DNA of 64,000 nucleotides. Origin: Candidatus Lutibacillus vidarii (GTDB lineage Bacteria; Actinomycetota; Actinomycetes; Actinomycetales; Dermatophilaceae). Both the position numbers and the translations under genes were made by a program. The DNA lies in NCBI GenBank assembly GCA_016717165.1, contig JADKGA010000004.1:248001-312000 (forward strand). Direction: 5' to 3'. A model generated the notes under the pieces. That model did not search any database and was not told the origin of the DNA. It saw only the letters and a program-made list of their open reading frames with translations. Below, piece by piece: positions 1 to 8,268 of this stretch (the stretch's first letter is position 1; each line of letters opens with the position of its first letter).

Positions 1-1
1 C

Positions 2-73
2 CTCTCCCGGCACTTCATCCGCGCATACGGCCTCACGCCGGGCCGGTTCCGCTCGCAGGGCGGGTCGCGCTGA
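2..73 (+). CDS. AraC-family regulator, C-terminal end only (partial)
   Basis: The first bases read in frame as LSRHFIRAYGLTPGRFR, followed by a few residues and TGA at 71-73. This is the characteristic end of the second helix-turn-helix of an AraC/XylS DNA-binding domain (S-R-x-F, then G-x-T-P-x-x-F/Y-R). The gene begins outside the window, so nothing can be said about its sensor domain or targets. It is co-directional with the small membrane protein starting at 120. Confidence 0.75.
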   Translation, partial: LSRHFIRAYGLTPGRFRSQGGSR

Positions 74-119
74 GGAGAGTCGCCGACCGGAGAGCTACCG
101 CGCTGCTAGACATGGCCCC

Positions 120-512
120 ATGACGGAGATGGGCAAGACGGAACGACGGCTCACCGCGAGCGCGACGGCGCTCGTCGGAGCCTTCCAGGTCGCCCTCGCT
201 GCAGGTGCCCCATGGGGAGACTTGGCCTATGGCGCCGCCAACCCGGGGACACTGCCCGCCGGGTACCGAGCGGCCAGTGCCGGAGCCGCACTCGCCTGGG
301 GTGCCACCACTGTTGCCATCACCCGTATGCCGATCCCCGTCACGCAGCGGGGGCGCAACGGACTCGCCGTCCTCGCTGCCGTCGGGCTGGTCGGCGCCGC
401 GATGAATGCGATCTCGCCCAGCGTCGGCGAGCGGGCCCTGTGGGCCCCGGTCAGCCTCGCCATCGGTCTGGGCGCCCTGCGGCTAAGGTCGGTGGGGTCC
501 GGCTCCCGATAA
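120..512 (+). CDS. small four-helix integral membrane protein, unknown function
   Basis: The 130-residue product is almost entirely hydrophobic, with about four membrane segments (near residues 13-33, 50-68, 80-98 and 107-122). It carries a loop APWGDLAYGAANPGTLPAGYR between the first two. I recognise this pattern from short uncharacterised actinobacterial membrane proteins, but no biochemical role is known to me. A second possible start is the Met codon at 129. The gene stands alone between the AraC tail and the convergent SRPBCC gene. Confidence 0.6.
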   Translation: MTEMGKTERRLTASATALVGAFQVALAAGAPWGDLAYGAANPGTLPAGYRAASAGAALAWGATTVAITRMPIPVTQRGRNGLAVLAAVGLVGAAMNAISPSVGERALWAPVSLAIGLGALRLRSVGSGSR

Positions 513-535
513 CCGTCCGGTCGTCGCGGCCCAGG

Positions 536-940
536 TCAGCGCGCGAACGTCGCGGCCTCGCTGTCGAGATAACGCTGCGCCGTCCGCGACGCGAGCACCC
601 GGACCAGCGGCGCGAGCAGCCCGGACCACTCGAACCGCAGATCCAGCACTGACCCACCCTCGGCCGCCGTGACCGTGTGGGTCGCCGTGCTGACCAGCCC
701 CGGGGAGCGAGCGACCCAGGTGAAGCCCTCGAGGGGGCGCCATACCGTCACGTCGTAGACGGCGGCCGGCAGCCCCGGCTGGCGCACCTCGAAGCGCGAG
801 CCGACGCCCGTCGGGTCGGGGCCGCCGAGCCGGCGCACCGAGGTCACGGTGGGGAGCAGCTCGCCCCACCGTTCGACGTCGGCCATCAACCCCCAGATGT
901 GCTCGACCGAGTGGGTACTGCGGGTCGTTGCTCGGGTCAT
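536..940 (-). CDS. SRPBCC-family (polyketide cyclase/START-like) protein
   Basis: The 134-residue protein matches the small SRPBCC helix-grip fold. It starts with a polar strand, then helix VEHIWGLMADVERWGELLPTVTSV, a run of strands (SRFEVRQ, YDVTVWRPLEGFTWVAR, TATHTVT, SVLDLRFEWSG) and a long C-terminal helix that closes the ligand cavity. Such proteins bind or act on hydrophobic small molecules in the cytoplasm, and the ligand cannot be told from sequence. It is monocistronic and convergent with the membrane gene at 120-512. The region upstream of its start carries a family A palindrome. Confidence 0.8.
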   Translation of the reverse strand: MTRATTRSTHSVEHIWGLMADVERWGELLPTVTSVRRLGGPDPTGVGSRFEVRQPGLPAAVYDVTVWRPLEGFTWVARSPGLVSTATHTVTAAEGGSVLDLRFEWSGLLAPLVRVLASRTAQRYLDSEAATFAR

Positions 941-1043
941 GGTCGCTTCCTTCCTTCGGTATGCCGTGGACCGTGTCGCCGCCGACCGTACCCCCGGAGG
1001 GTGACCCTGTCTGCGGGCGCGGCGAGGCCGGTGAGCTCAACCC

Positions 1044-1103
1044 CGCCACGGTTGTTCGGGTCTGCCCCAGCTGCAGGCGTGGCACACCTGAACAACCGTG
1101 GCG
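1044..1103. repeat. palindromic repeat family A, copy 1 (60 bp)
   Basis: The outer arm CGCCACGGTTGTTCGGGT returns as its inverse at the other end with one mismatch. An inner TGCC...GGCA stem lies near the centre. The same 60-bp design recurs at 1570-1629 and 7007-7066 with the same length. This copy sits upstream of the SRPBCC gene rather than behind a stop codon, so it is not simply a terminator. Confidence 0.85.
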
Positions 1104-1569
1104 GACACCGACTCAGGAGTGCGAGCGGCTGCTGACAAGCGCGCGAGCCCAGCGGCCACCGGCTCGACGAGGACGAGAAGCCCGGACACCTGAGCGTTCT
1201 CGAAAGCCGGCTCGCCGAGAGATGGCAAATGGCTGGAATCCGAGCCGATTCGGCGTGCCATACCAGCCATTTCCCATCTCTCGATGTGGGACAGCGCCGG
1301 CGCGGGGGCGGGGCGGGGGGCGGGACGCGAGCGCTTGAGCGCGCCGGTGCGGGTTGACGCCCGACCGCCAGGCTCCCGCCACCGCTCGACGCTCAGCCAC
1401 CCGTGCGCTACCTCTGTCGGCTCGCCGTCCTCCCACCAAGTCTCGGGAACCGACCGTGCTCCCCGTCCGGTGGCCGGCATTCGAACGTGCAGTATGCCGA
1501 AACCGGGCCGACATACTGGGGCATTTCGGGCGCGGGAAAGGACTTCTCACCGGCCGGTCGCATCCTCGG
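1104..1569. other. gene-free stretch with a family B palindrome
   Basis: No open frame here has coding character or recognisable family similarity. The stretch holds the family B element at 1216-1283 and is bounded by two family A elements, so three palindromes lie within about 590 bases. The rest is GC-rich sequence in which I see no promoter or RNA gene. Confidence 0.55.
1216..1283. repeat. palindromic repeat family B, copy 1
   Basis: The left arm CGAGAGATGGCAAATGGCTGG (split here as CGAGAGATGGCAAATGGCTG + G) pairs with its inverse ending at 1283 with one mismatch in 21, around a 26-bp centre. A second, more diverged copy lies at 9494-9567. It lies between genes and is not tied to an obvious 3' end. 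Confidence 0.8.
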
Positions 1570-1629
1570 CGCCACGGTTGTTCGGTCGTGCCACGGTTGC
1601 AGGCGTGGCGAACCCGAACAACCGTGGCG
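1570..1629. repeat. palindromic repeat family A, copy 2 (60 bp)
   Basis: It has the same outer arms as copy 1 (CGCCACGGTTGTTCGG and its inverse) and a clear inner stem TGCCACGG / AGGCGTGGC. It ends 8 bases before the stop codon of the minus-strand membrane gene at 1638-2051. As RNA from that gene it would form a long hairpin and could act as a 3' stability or termination structure. Confidence 0.85.
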
Positions 1630-1637
1630 GGCAGGAC

Positions 1638-2051
1638 TCAGGTCCTCGAGCGACCGCGGACGAACGCGCCGACACCGGCGGCCACCAGGGCCGGCACGGT
1701 GAGGACCAGGAGTGCGGCCACCTGAGCCCAGGTGCGCGGGGCGCTGGGGTCGGCGGTCTCCACGCCGAGGAGCAGCCCGAGCGCACGGGAGATGGCGATG
1801 CTGCTGCCGACGAGCAGGGCCGCGAGGACCATCCTCGGTCGGAACCAGCGGCCGACCGCGAAGGCGACGCCGAGCAACGCGAGCAGGGTCACCTGGTTGG
1901 CGATATCCGAGGGTGAGCGGTCGACGAAGGCGATGCCAACCAGCGCCGCGACGAGGATCGCCCACCTGGTCGCGCCCGGACTGGTCTGCGCGGTCGACCC
2001 CCTGGCAGGCCCGTCGTCGGGAGTGCGGGGCCGGTTCTCATGGCTGTTCAT
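1638..2051 (-). CDS. small integral membrane protein downstream of the PadR unit
   Basis: The 137-residue protein has a polar N-terminus of about 27 residues and then four membrane helices (near 31-45, 52-67, 74-92 and 108-130). It resembles the C-terminal half of the membrane protein encoded at 2082-2627: both contain the pattern SxIxxQVTLLALL(L/V)G and xxIAIS(R/Q)xLxLL. The two are probably paralogues. It has its own promoter (TAGACT six bases before the ATG) that matches the one in front of padR, so the same regulator may control both. Function unknown. Confidence 0.6.
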   Translation of the reverse strand: MNSHENRPRTPDDGPARGSTAQTSPGATRWAILVAALVGIAFVDRSPSDIANQVTLLALLGVAFAVGRWFRPRMVLAALLVGSSIAISRALGLLLGVETADPSAPRTWAQVAALLVLTVPALVAAGVGAFVRGRSRT

Positions 2052-2063
2052 CGCTATAGTCTA
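2052..2063 (-). promoter_or_regulatory. leaderless -10 element of the 1638-2051 gene
   Basis: On the minus strand TAGACT (TANNNT type) is followed by exactly six bases and the ATG at 2051. This places the transcription start at or next to the start codon. The same hexamer and spacing precede the PadR gene (2936-2947), and the flanking bases are also similar (GTAGACT here, GTAGACT there), which suggests a shared operator. Confidence 0.6.
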
Positions 2064-2081
2064 CATAGATAGATCAAAGCG

Positions 2082-2627
2082 TCACGCAGCGGGGGTTCGC
2101 CCGGCACAGCGACGGCGGGCGGCCACCCCCAGCCGGGCGGCCAACAGGGCCGGCAGGACGAGGACGAACAGCCCGACGGCACTCATCACCCCGGTGGACC
2201 CGGCTACTGGCGCGATGCCATGGCCGAGAGCGGCTGCGGCGAAGAGCTGGGCCAGCTGTGAGATCGCCACCGCGGAGCCGACCGCGACTGCCGACGGCAC
2301 CGCCGCGGCCGGCCGAGCCGCCCCGAGGAGAGCGCACCCCACGAGCAAGGCCGCCAGGGTGACCTGCGATGCATCGTCCGAGGTGCCGAGTCCGTCGAGA
2401 CCCACGACCACTGCGCCGACGACCAGAGCCGCCGGGTGTCCGGCGGCGCGGGCGACCATACGGCCGGCCTCGCGCACGACCAGCCACAACCCGCCGCGCA
2501 GCCACCGCCGCCGCTCGACCCCCTCGGGGACGACGGAGAGCTCGGCGACGAGGCCCCGGACCAGCTCGCCCGAGCTCCCGGCGAGCCGGGCCGCCGACCA
2601 GGTCAGGGCCCGCTGGGTCACGCTCAC
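2082..2627 (-). CDS. integral membrane protein translationally coupled to PadR
   Basis: I place the start at the GTG at 2627, whose last bases overlap the TGA of padR (GTGA, 2627-2624), a classical coupled start. The 181-residue product starts with a soluble helical part (SVTQRALTWSAARLAGSSG, then an amphipathic region) and has about four membrane segments after residue 65. PadR genes are often followed by a membrane protein of this size whose N-terminal part is thought to modulate signalling, but no substrate can be named. A longer open frame to 2864 runs through padR and is not credible. Confidence 0.65.
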   Translation of the reverse strand: MSVTQRALTWSAARLAGSSGELVRGLVAELSVVPEGVERRRWLRGGLWLVVREAGRMVARAAGHPAALVVGAVVVGLDGLGTSDDASQVTLAALLVGCALLGAARPAAAVPSAVAVGSAVAISQLAQLFAAAALGHGIAPVAGSTGVMSAVGLFVLVLPALLAARLGVAARRRCAGRTPAA

Positions 2628-2935
2628 GGCCGGGCCTGCGCCGGTCGAGGAGGTGCCCACGGAGACACCGGGGCGGCGCGGGCGACAGCGACCGCTCGAC
2701 CCTCCGCGGTGAGTCGGTACAGATGCCGTCTCGGCCCGGTCCCCTCGTCGTCGGTCGCCCAGCGGGCTTCGACCAGGCCGGCCTCGAGCAGTCGGCGCAG
2801 GATCGGGTAGAGCGTTCCCGAGGCCAGCCCCGTTGTCCGGGAGAGCGCATATCCGTGGTGCCACCCGGCCGGGTCCTCGACCAAGGCGGTCAGGGCGGCC
2901 TGGGTCTGCGGCGATGCGAAGCGCGGGCGCGGCAT
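2624..2935 (-). CDS. PadR-family transcriptional regulator
   Basis: This 103-residue winged-helix protein has the family pattern: SPQTQAALTALVEDPAGWHHGYALSRTTGL (helices 1-2), SGTLYPILRRLLEAGLVEA (recognition helix and helix 4) and the wing RRHLYRLTAEGRA. The C-terminal dimerisation helix is very short, as in the small PadR subclass (PadR-s2). It forms an operon with the membrane protein at 2082-2627, and its start lies six bases behind TAGACT. PadR proteins usually repress their own operon by binding across the promoter. Confidence 0.88.
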   Translation of the reverse strand: MPRPRFASPQTQAALTALVEDPAGWHHGYALSRTTGLASGTLYPILRRLLEAGLVEARWATDDEGTGPRRHLYRLTAEGRAVAVARAAPVSPWAPPRPAQARP

Positions 2936-2947
2936 ACCGAAAGTCTA
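2936..2947 (-). promoter_or_regulatory. leaderless -10 element of padR
   Basis: TAGACT on the minus strand, six bases, then ATG at 2935. The arrangement is identical to the promoter at 2052-2063. Confidence 0.6.
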
Positions 2948-3059
2948 CCTAACAAGACCTCGTATGCCGACCTGCGAGGCCCGGGTGCGGCCGACCCTGC
3001 CTCCGCTCTCCCGGCCTGCTGTCCCTCGACATTGCCGACGTCCACGGGACCGTCGAACC

Positions 3060-3118
3060 CCTCAGGGCGCAGGAGGAGTCGACATCGGCGCCGGCATACC
3101 GACGAGGACGCCCTGAGG
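3060..3118. repeat. inverted repeat with 10-bp perfect arms (59 bp)
   Basis: CCTCAGGGCG at 3060-3069 pairs with CGCCCTGAGG at 3109-3118. The centre is itself partly self-complementary (GTCG...CGAC and GGCGCC). Size and build match the family A-C elements, but the arm sequence is different and I find only one copy here. It lies in the 300-base gap between padR and the small ORF at 3248. Confidence 0.6.
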
Positions 3119-3247
3119 TAGCAATGCCCCCGGGTAAGGCAGATGCCCGATGTGGGGGCCTACCTCAGCACCGGACTCTCGAGATATCCACCACAACCGG
3201 TGGACCCGTGCGACGGGACAGCCCGCGCATCCGAGAGAGGAACGGTC

Positions 3248-3403
3248 ATGACGTACCCGATGATCCACGACATGGAATCCGTGCGCGCGCACCAGGCAGC
3301 GAGACTGCGCTCGCCCTCCCACCGGCATGGCTCCTCGCTGGCGATCCTCCTGCGGGTCGCCCGGCAGAACCGCTCCGTCGAGCAGCCCTGCAGGCCGCGC
3401 TGA
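3248..3403 (+). CDS. small 51-residue basic protein, hypothetical
   Basis: The ATG at 3248 has a good ribosome site (GAGAGGAA about 8 bases upstream) and opens MTYPMIHDMESVRAHQAARL, followed by an Arg/His-rich tail ending VARQNRSVEQPCRPR. Short proteins of this make-up are frequent in actinobacteria and have no assigned role. It ends 32 bases before the LuxR regulator gene, which has its own leaderless start, so the two need not be one operon. Confidence 0.45.
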   Translation: MTYPMIHDMESVRAHQAARLRSPSHRHGSSLAILLRVARQNRSVEQPCRPR

Positions 3404-3435
3404 GCGATCGACCTGACGGGCGGATAATCCCCAGT

Positions 3436-6369
3436 ATGCCGCTGCGCGATACCGAGCTCGTCGGACGAGATGCCGACCTCGAGCGGCTCCGCACCGCGCT
3501 CGGCCTCGGGGATGAAGGGCAGCCTTCCACGCAGTCCGGCGCGGTCCGGGCACATCGGCCACACCGGGCCGTGCTCGGGGGCAACGCCGGGATCGGCAAG
3601 TCGCGCCTGGTCCGCGCCCTGACCGAGGACGCGTCCCAGCGGGGTTGGCTCGTCGCGGTCGGCCACTGCGTGGGGCAGGCCGGCAGCACCCTGGCGTACC
3701 TGCCCTTCGTCGAGCTGATCGCCCAGGCTCGGGCGACTCGGCCCGACATTGTCGACCCGGTACTGGCGGCCCACCCCAGCCTCACCCGGCTCACCGCCTA
3801 CCGGGCCGGTCCGGCCGAGTCCACGGGAGCAGCTGAACAGGGACTGGTCGCCGAGTCGGTCCACGCCCTGCTGACCGAGCTGGGAGCCGCGGCACCAACC
3901 CTGGTGGTTGTCGAGGACGTCCACTGGGCGGACCACTCCTCCCGTGACCTGCTCACTTTGCTCCTCACCCGTGGGTTCCCCTCCGAGGTGTCGCTGCTGG
4001 TCACCTACCGCTCCGACGACCTCCACCGTCGCCACCCCCTCCACGACACCCTCGCCGTGTGGACCCGGATCGCCGAGGTCGACCATCTCGAGGTGGCTCC
4101 GCTCACCGATGGCGACATCCGTCGTCTTGTCGCCACCGTGTCCGCACCGACGCTCGACGAGGACGCCACGGCCGATATCGTCCGGCGCGCCGAGGGCAAC
4201 CCGTTTTTCGCCGAGGAGCTGGCGGCCAGCGCGGTCTCGGGCCGCGCCGCGACCGGCGGACTGGCCCGGGTCCTCCAGGCGCGGATCGAGCAGCTCGACG
4301 AGGCATCCCTCCAGGTCGTTCGGGCGCTCGCCGTCGCCGAGCGCGACGTCTCCCATGTCATGCTCGCCGAGGTGGTCGACCTCACCGAGTCCGAGCTCGA
4401 CGCCGCGGTGTCCGCCGCCGTGGAACACCACGTCGTGGAGACCTGCTGGCCCCCGGCCTACAGGTTGCGGCATGCGCTGCTCGGTGAGGTGGTCCTCGAC
4501 CAGCTCCTTCCCGGGGAGCGGCTCCGCCTCCACCGCCGGTATGCCGCCGTGCTCTCCGAGCACCCGCGGCTCGCCCCGGCCTCCGAGCTGGCCCGGCATG
4601 CGCTGGCGAGCGGAGACCGTAGGACAGCGGTCGCTGCGAGCCGCGAAGCCGCCGAACAGGCCATGGCGGTCGGCGGCCCGCAGGATGCCTTGGCGCACCT
4701 CGAGCGCGCCCTCGACCTGCTCGGCGAGAACGACCCGTCCCGCGACGAGGTGACCCTCCGGGCCTCCGACGCCGCTGTCGCCGCGGGCGATCCGCTGCTC
4801 GCCGTGCGGCTCGTGGCCGACCGGCTGAGCCACCCGGGGGTGCAGGAGGACCCGCTTCACCGAGCTGAGCTGCTGGCGGCCTACGCCACTCGCGCTCGCA
4901 TCCTCGACCTGCCGGTCGACGGGCTCGCGCTGACCCAGGAGGCGCTCGCGCTGGTGCCCCCAACCCAGGAGCGCGGGCATCTCGCCGTCCTCGTCGCCCA
5001 CCTGCAGCAGCTCGTCGACACCGGAGACTGGCGCGCCGCCACGGCGGTCGGGGACCACGCCGTCGCGCTGGCCGAGCGGCTCGGAAGCGCCACCGCCCTC
5101 ACCGAGATCCGTGCTGTCCTCACTCAGGTCGTCGAGGCGCTCGACGATATCGACGCCGCCGAGTCGCACCTGCGCGCCGTCTGGGACGATGTCGCCGACC
5201 GGGATGACCCGACCCGCCTGCGGCTGGCCCACCAGCTGGCCTCCTTCCGGCATCGACGAGGCGACCTGCCGGGCGCGCTGGAGTGGTACGAGACGGGCGC
5301 CCTCCTGGCCGACCAGAGCCATCGCACCTGGGCCCCGTGGGGACTGGAATGCCGACTTCAGGCCGGGATGACGGCCGCCGAGCTCGGCGACTGGGAGCAT
5401 GCCACCAGGCGTCTTTCGTTGGGAGACATACGGATCCCGCAGCCCGGACGATCATTGTTCGACGCGGCCCGGTTGTCCCTGGCGGTGGCCAGGGGTGAGC
5501 GACCGTCACCGGCCGAGATCTGGCCGCTCCGGGAATGGTGGCCGGTCGACGGCCTGCTCGTCGTCCTGACGACGGGCGCCGGGATCGAGCTGCTGGGCCA
5601 CCAGGGAGACGTCTTTGCAGCGGTCGACCTCGCCGAGGCAGGGGTGGCTTCGCTGGACCGGATGTGGGGTGCGGCATACCAGAGCATTGTGCGGATCGCA
5701 GCGCTGACCGTCGGGCAGCTGGCGACGGCGACCGAACGACTCGACCCCGTCTCGCGGGCCGCGCTGCTCACCCGCGTCGAGACCCTGGCGGCCCGGGCCG
5801 AGCAGGTCGGCGCGGCGGCCGCCGAGCCGGACGAGTCAGGCGGCCTCGGGGTGGAGACCTGGGCGTGGACCCAGCGGCTGCGTGCCGAACGGCTCCGGCT
5901 CGCGTGGCGGGTCGGCACCCTCGACGGACCGCAGCCGGGGGAGGTCGTCCGCGCGTGGGAGCAGAGCGTCGCCGCCTTCGAGCGGTACGGCCATGCCTTC
6001 GAGGCGGCGCGCTCCAGGGTTCGGCTCGCGCACGCCCAGCGGGCCGCCGGTGACGGCCCCGGAGCCCGCGCGAGCGCGGCAGCGGCCCGCGAGGTGGCCG
6101 CCCGCCTGGGCGCGCTCCCGCTCATCGCCGAGCTGGACGCCCTGGTCCCAGCCGGGACCGACCTGGGCGGCGGCGAGGCGCTGACCGGGCGGGAGGCGCA
6201 GGTGCTCGACCTGGTGGCCCGCGGCCTGACCAACGGCCAGATCGGCCTGCGGCTGCACATCAGCACCAAGACCGTCAGCGTCCATGTCTCTCGGGTCCTG
6301 GCCAAGCTGGGGGCCGCTGGGCGGACCGAGGCGGCGGCCATCGCGCACGCTCGCGGCCTGCTGGAGTGA
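3436..6369 (+). CDS. large ATP-binding LuxR-family (LAL/MalT-type) transcriptional regulator
   Basis: The 977-residue protein has the STAND/LAL layout. A P-loop GGNAGIGKS (residues about 48-56) follows the opening LVGRDADLERL. Next come a Walker B strand LVVVEDVHWAD (about 156-166), an NTPase C-terminal region with QARIEQLDEASLQVVRALAVAE, a long alpha-helical repeat region, and a C-terminal LuxR HTH (LTGREAQVLDLVARGLTNGQIGLRLHISTKTVSVHVSRVL). Such proteins are ATP-dependent one-component activators whose inducer binds the helical region. The upstream frame is open to 3124, but I choose the ATG at 3436 because LVGRDADL is the normal N-terminus and GATAAT lies seven bases before it. Targets are unknown; tspO follows 119 bases downstream. 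Confidence 0.88.
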   Translation: MPLRDTELVGRDADLERLRTALGLGDEGQPSTQSGAVRAHRPHRAVLGGNAGIGKSRLVRALTEDASQRGWLVAVGHCVGQAGSTLAYLPFVELIAQARATRPDIVDPVLAAHPSLTRLTAYRAGPAESTGAAEQGLVAESVHALLTELGAAAPTLVVVEDVHWADHSSRDLLTLLLTRGFPSEVSLLVTYRSDDLHRRHPLHDTLAVWTRIAEVDHLEVAPLTDGDIRRLVATVSAPTLDEDATADIVRRAEGNPFFAEELAASAVSGRAATGGLARVLQARIEQLDEASLQVVRALAVAERDVSHVMLAEVVDLTESELDAAVSAAVEHHVVETCWPPAYRLRHALLGEVVLDQLLPGERLRLHRRYAAVLSEHPRLAPASELARHALASGDRRTAVAASREAAEQAMAVGGPQDALAHLERALDLLGENDPSRDEVTLRASDAAVAAGDPLLAVRLVADRLSHPGVQEDPLHRAELLAAYATRARILDLPVDGLALTQEALALVPPTQERGHLAVLVAHLQQLVDTGDWRAATAVGDHAVALAERLGSATALTEIRAVLTQVVEALDDIDAAESHLRAVWDDVADRDDPTRLRLAHQLASFRHRRGDLPGALEWYETGALLADQSHRTWAPWGLECRLQAGMTAAELGDWEHATRRLSLGDIRIPQPGRSLFDAARLSLAVARGERPSPAEIWPLREWWPVDGLLVVLTTGAGIELLGHQGDVFAAVDLAEAGVASLDRMWGAAYQSIVRIAALTVGQLATATERLDPVSRAALLTRVETLAARAEQVGAAAAEPDESGGLGVETWAWTQRLRAERLRLAWRVGTLDGPQPGEVVRAWEQSVAAFERYGHAFEAARSRVRLAHAQRAAGDGPGARASAAAAREVAARLGALPLIAELDALVPAGTDLGGGEALTGREAQVLDLVARGLTNGQIGLRLHISTKTVSVHVSRVLAKLGAAGRTEAAAIAHARGLLE

Positions 6370-6488
6370 ACCCCCGCGCCGGATGCGTCACCGGATGTCA
6401 CGGATGCGGCGGCCCTCGGCGCACGGCATAACACCTTCCGCCCCGTCGTTGACGAGGTGACCGGCACTCCTGAGTCGAAGGTGGCACC

Positions 6489-6971
6489 GTGCTCGCGTTG
6501 GTTGTGATCGCCCTCGTGGTCGGCTATGCGGTCCTCTCCGTTCGCTGGGTCGGCCACGAACCTGGGTGGTATGCCGCCTTGCCCCGCCCGTCGTGGCAGC
6601 CACCGCCCTGGGTCTTCGGGGTGGCCTGGCCGCTGAACTTCCTCGCCCTCGCCGTGGCCGGGTCGGCCGTGGTCACCAGCGCGCCGACCGGGGCGGCGCT
6701 GGGGTTCCTCGGAGTGCTCGCGGCGTCGATCGCGCTCGCCCTCGGATGGGCGTACGCCTTCTACGTCCCGCACCGGCTGGACCTGGCCGCCATACTCCTC
6801 GGCGGGGCGGCCGCGCTCACCTGGGTTCTCGTGCTGGTGGCCGGCCGCCAGCTCACCTGGGCGGGGTGGTTACTCGTCCCGTATGCCGCGTGGCTCACCG
6901 TGGCGACCAGCCTCTCCGTCGGTTACTGGGCGCTGGACCGGCGCGGCCGTGCTCGCGCGGGAGCCGCCTGA
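6489..6971 (+). CDS. tspO: TspO/MBR-family membrane protein
   Basis: The 160-residue, five-helix protein carries the family core: GWYAALPRPSWQPPPWVFG (PxWxPPxxxF, the tetrapyrrole/cholesterol-site loop and helix 2), WPLNF, a helix-3/4 region with ALGWAYAFYVPHRLDLAA, and a last helix VPYAAWLTVATSLSVGYW, matching the Trp-rich helix 5 W-x-x-(Y/F)-A. TspO proteins bind tetrapyrroles and lipids in the membrane and are tied to stress and photooxidative responses. The start is a GTG at 6489. A family A palindrome begins 35 bases after its stop. Confidence 0.87.
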   Translation: MLALVVIALVVGYAVLSVRWVGHEPGWYAALPRPSWQPPPWVFGVAWPLNFLALAVAGSAVVTSAPTGAALGFLGVLAASIALALGWAYAFYVPHRLDLAAILLGGAAALTWVLVLVAGRQLTWAGWLLVPYAAWLTVATSLSVGYWALDRRGRARAGAA

Positions 6972-7006
6972 GCGGGCGCGCCCGTCCCTCGGCGCCAGTC
7001 CCTCGG

Positions 7007-7066
7007 CGCCACGGTTGTTCGGCTTTGCCACGGCTGTAGGAGTGGCAGAACCGAACAACCGTGGCG
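7007..7066. repeat. palindromic repeat family A, copy 3 (60 bp)
   Basis: Outer arms CGCCACGGTTGTTCGG and the exact inverse CCGAACAACCGTGGCG, with an inner stem TGCCAC / GTGGCA. It is the most symmetrical of the three copies. It lies 35 bases behind the tspO stop, so it could terminate tspO transcripts. Confidence 0.88.
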
Positions 7067-7166
7067 ACCCCGAGCCCTTGACGTCCAAGAGACCTCATAT
7101 GCAATATATCGCCTCACTCCACCGATCCCCCGCTCTCCGGACAACCTCCCGAGAACGACCGACACC

Positions 7167-8186
7167 ATGAAGCTGACCGAGTTCCCGCGGTACCCGCTGA
7201 CCTTCGGCCCGAGCCCGGTCCACCCGCTCAAGCGGCTCACCGCGCACCTCGGCGGCGCGCAGATCTGGGCCAAGCGCGAGGACGTCAGCAGCGGCCTGGC
7301 CTATGGCGGCAACAAGGTCCGCAAGATGGAGTACATCGTCCCGGACGTCCTCGCCAGCGGGGCCGACACCCTGGTCTCGATCGGCGGCTACCAGTCGAAC
7401 CACACCCGCCAGGTTGCCGCCGTCGCCGCGCACCTGGGCCTGAAGTGCCGGCTCGTCCAGGAGAAGTGGGTGCCCTGGGACGACCCGACCAACGACAAGG
7501 TCGGCAACATCCTCCTGTCGAGGATGATGGGCGCCGACAGCCGCCTCGACGACGCCGGCTTCGACATCGGCATCCGCGACTCGTGGAAGGACGCCCTCCG
7601 CGAGGTCGAGGCCGGCGGCGGCACGCCCTACCCGATCCCGGCCGGGGCATCCGAGCACCCGCTCGGCGGTCTCGGCTTCGCCAACTGGGCCTTCGAGGTG
7701 GCCGAGCAGGAGCAGGCCCTCGGCGTCTTCTTCGACACCATCGTCGTCTGCACCGTGACCGGCTCGACGCACGCCGGCATGATCGCCGGCTTCGCGGCGC
7801 TGGAGGAGCTCACCGGCGTCCGCCGCCGCGTCCTCGGCATCGACGCCTCAGCCACGATCGACAAGACCCGCGACCAGGTCGGTCGCATCGCGCGTCATAC
7901 CGCTGAGCTCATCGAGCTGGGACGCGACCTTCGCGACGACGAGATCACCGTGCTGGAGGGGTGGGCGGGCGACCTCTATGGCATCCCGGTCGACTCGACG
8001 ATGGAGGCGATCCGGCTCGGCGCGCAGTACGAGGCGATGATCACTGACCCCGTCTACGAGGGGAAGTCGCTCGCCGGCCTGGTCGACCTCGTCCGCAGCG
8101 GCGATATCCCTGCGTCCTCGACCGTCCTTTACGCGCACCTGGGTGGGCAGCAAGCCGTCAACGCCTACCACCGTCTGTGGTCCTGA
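7167..8186 (+). CDS. acdS: 1-aminocyclopropane-1-carboxylate (ACC) deaminase
   Basis: The 339-residue PLP enzyme opens a cyclopropane ring: ACC to 2-oxobutanoate plus ammonia. The PLP lysine is K50 in AYGGNKVRKMEY, and the substrate-site GGYQSNHTRQ gives Q76, S77 and N78. The residues said to separate true ACC deaminases from D-cysteine desulfhydrases are both of the deaminase type: Glu in DPVYEGKS (E298) and Leu in YAHLGG (L325). Length is normal for the family. Soil and plant-associated bacteria use the enzyme to feed on ACC and to lower plant ethylene. No regulator (AcdR/Lrp) is adjacent. Confidence 0.93.
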   Translation: MKLTEFPRYPLTFGPSPVHPLKRLTAHLGGAQIWAKREDVSSGLAYGGNKVRKMEYIVPDVLASGADTLVSIGGYQSNHTRQVAAVAAHLGLKCRLVQEKWVPWDDPTNDKVGNILLSRMMGADSRLDDAGFDIGIRDSWKDALREVEAGGGTPYPIPAGASEHPLGGLGFANWAFEVAEQEQALGVFFDTIVVCTVTGSTHAGMIAGFAALEELTGVRRRVLGIDASATIDKTRDQVGRIARHTAELIELGRDLRDDEITVLEGWAGDLYGIPVDSTMEAIRLGAQYEAMITDPVYEGKSLAGLVDLVRSGDIPASSTVLYAHLGGQQAVNAYHRLWS

Positions 8187-8268
8187 CCTCGCCGCGGTAT
8201 GCCGCCCCCGCACCAGAGCAGTGAAGACTCCACGATCGCGTGGGCCGGGCGTCGCTGCTGCGGCCTTT

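Noticed and set aside
3160..5400. Long minus-strand open frame (746 codons) opposite the LuxR-type ATPase
   Set aside because: Antisense shadow of a high-GC gene; no motif or ribosome site.
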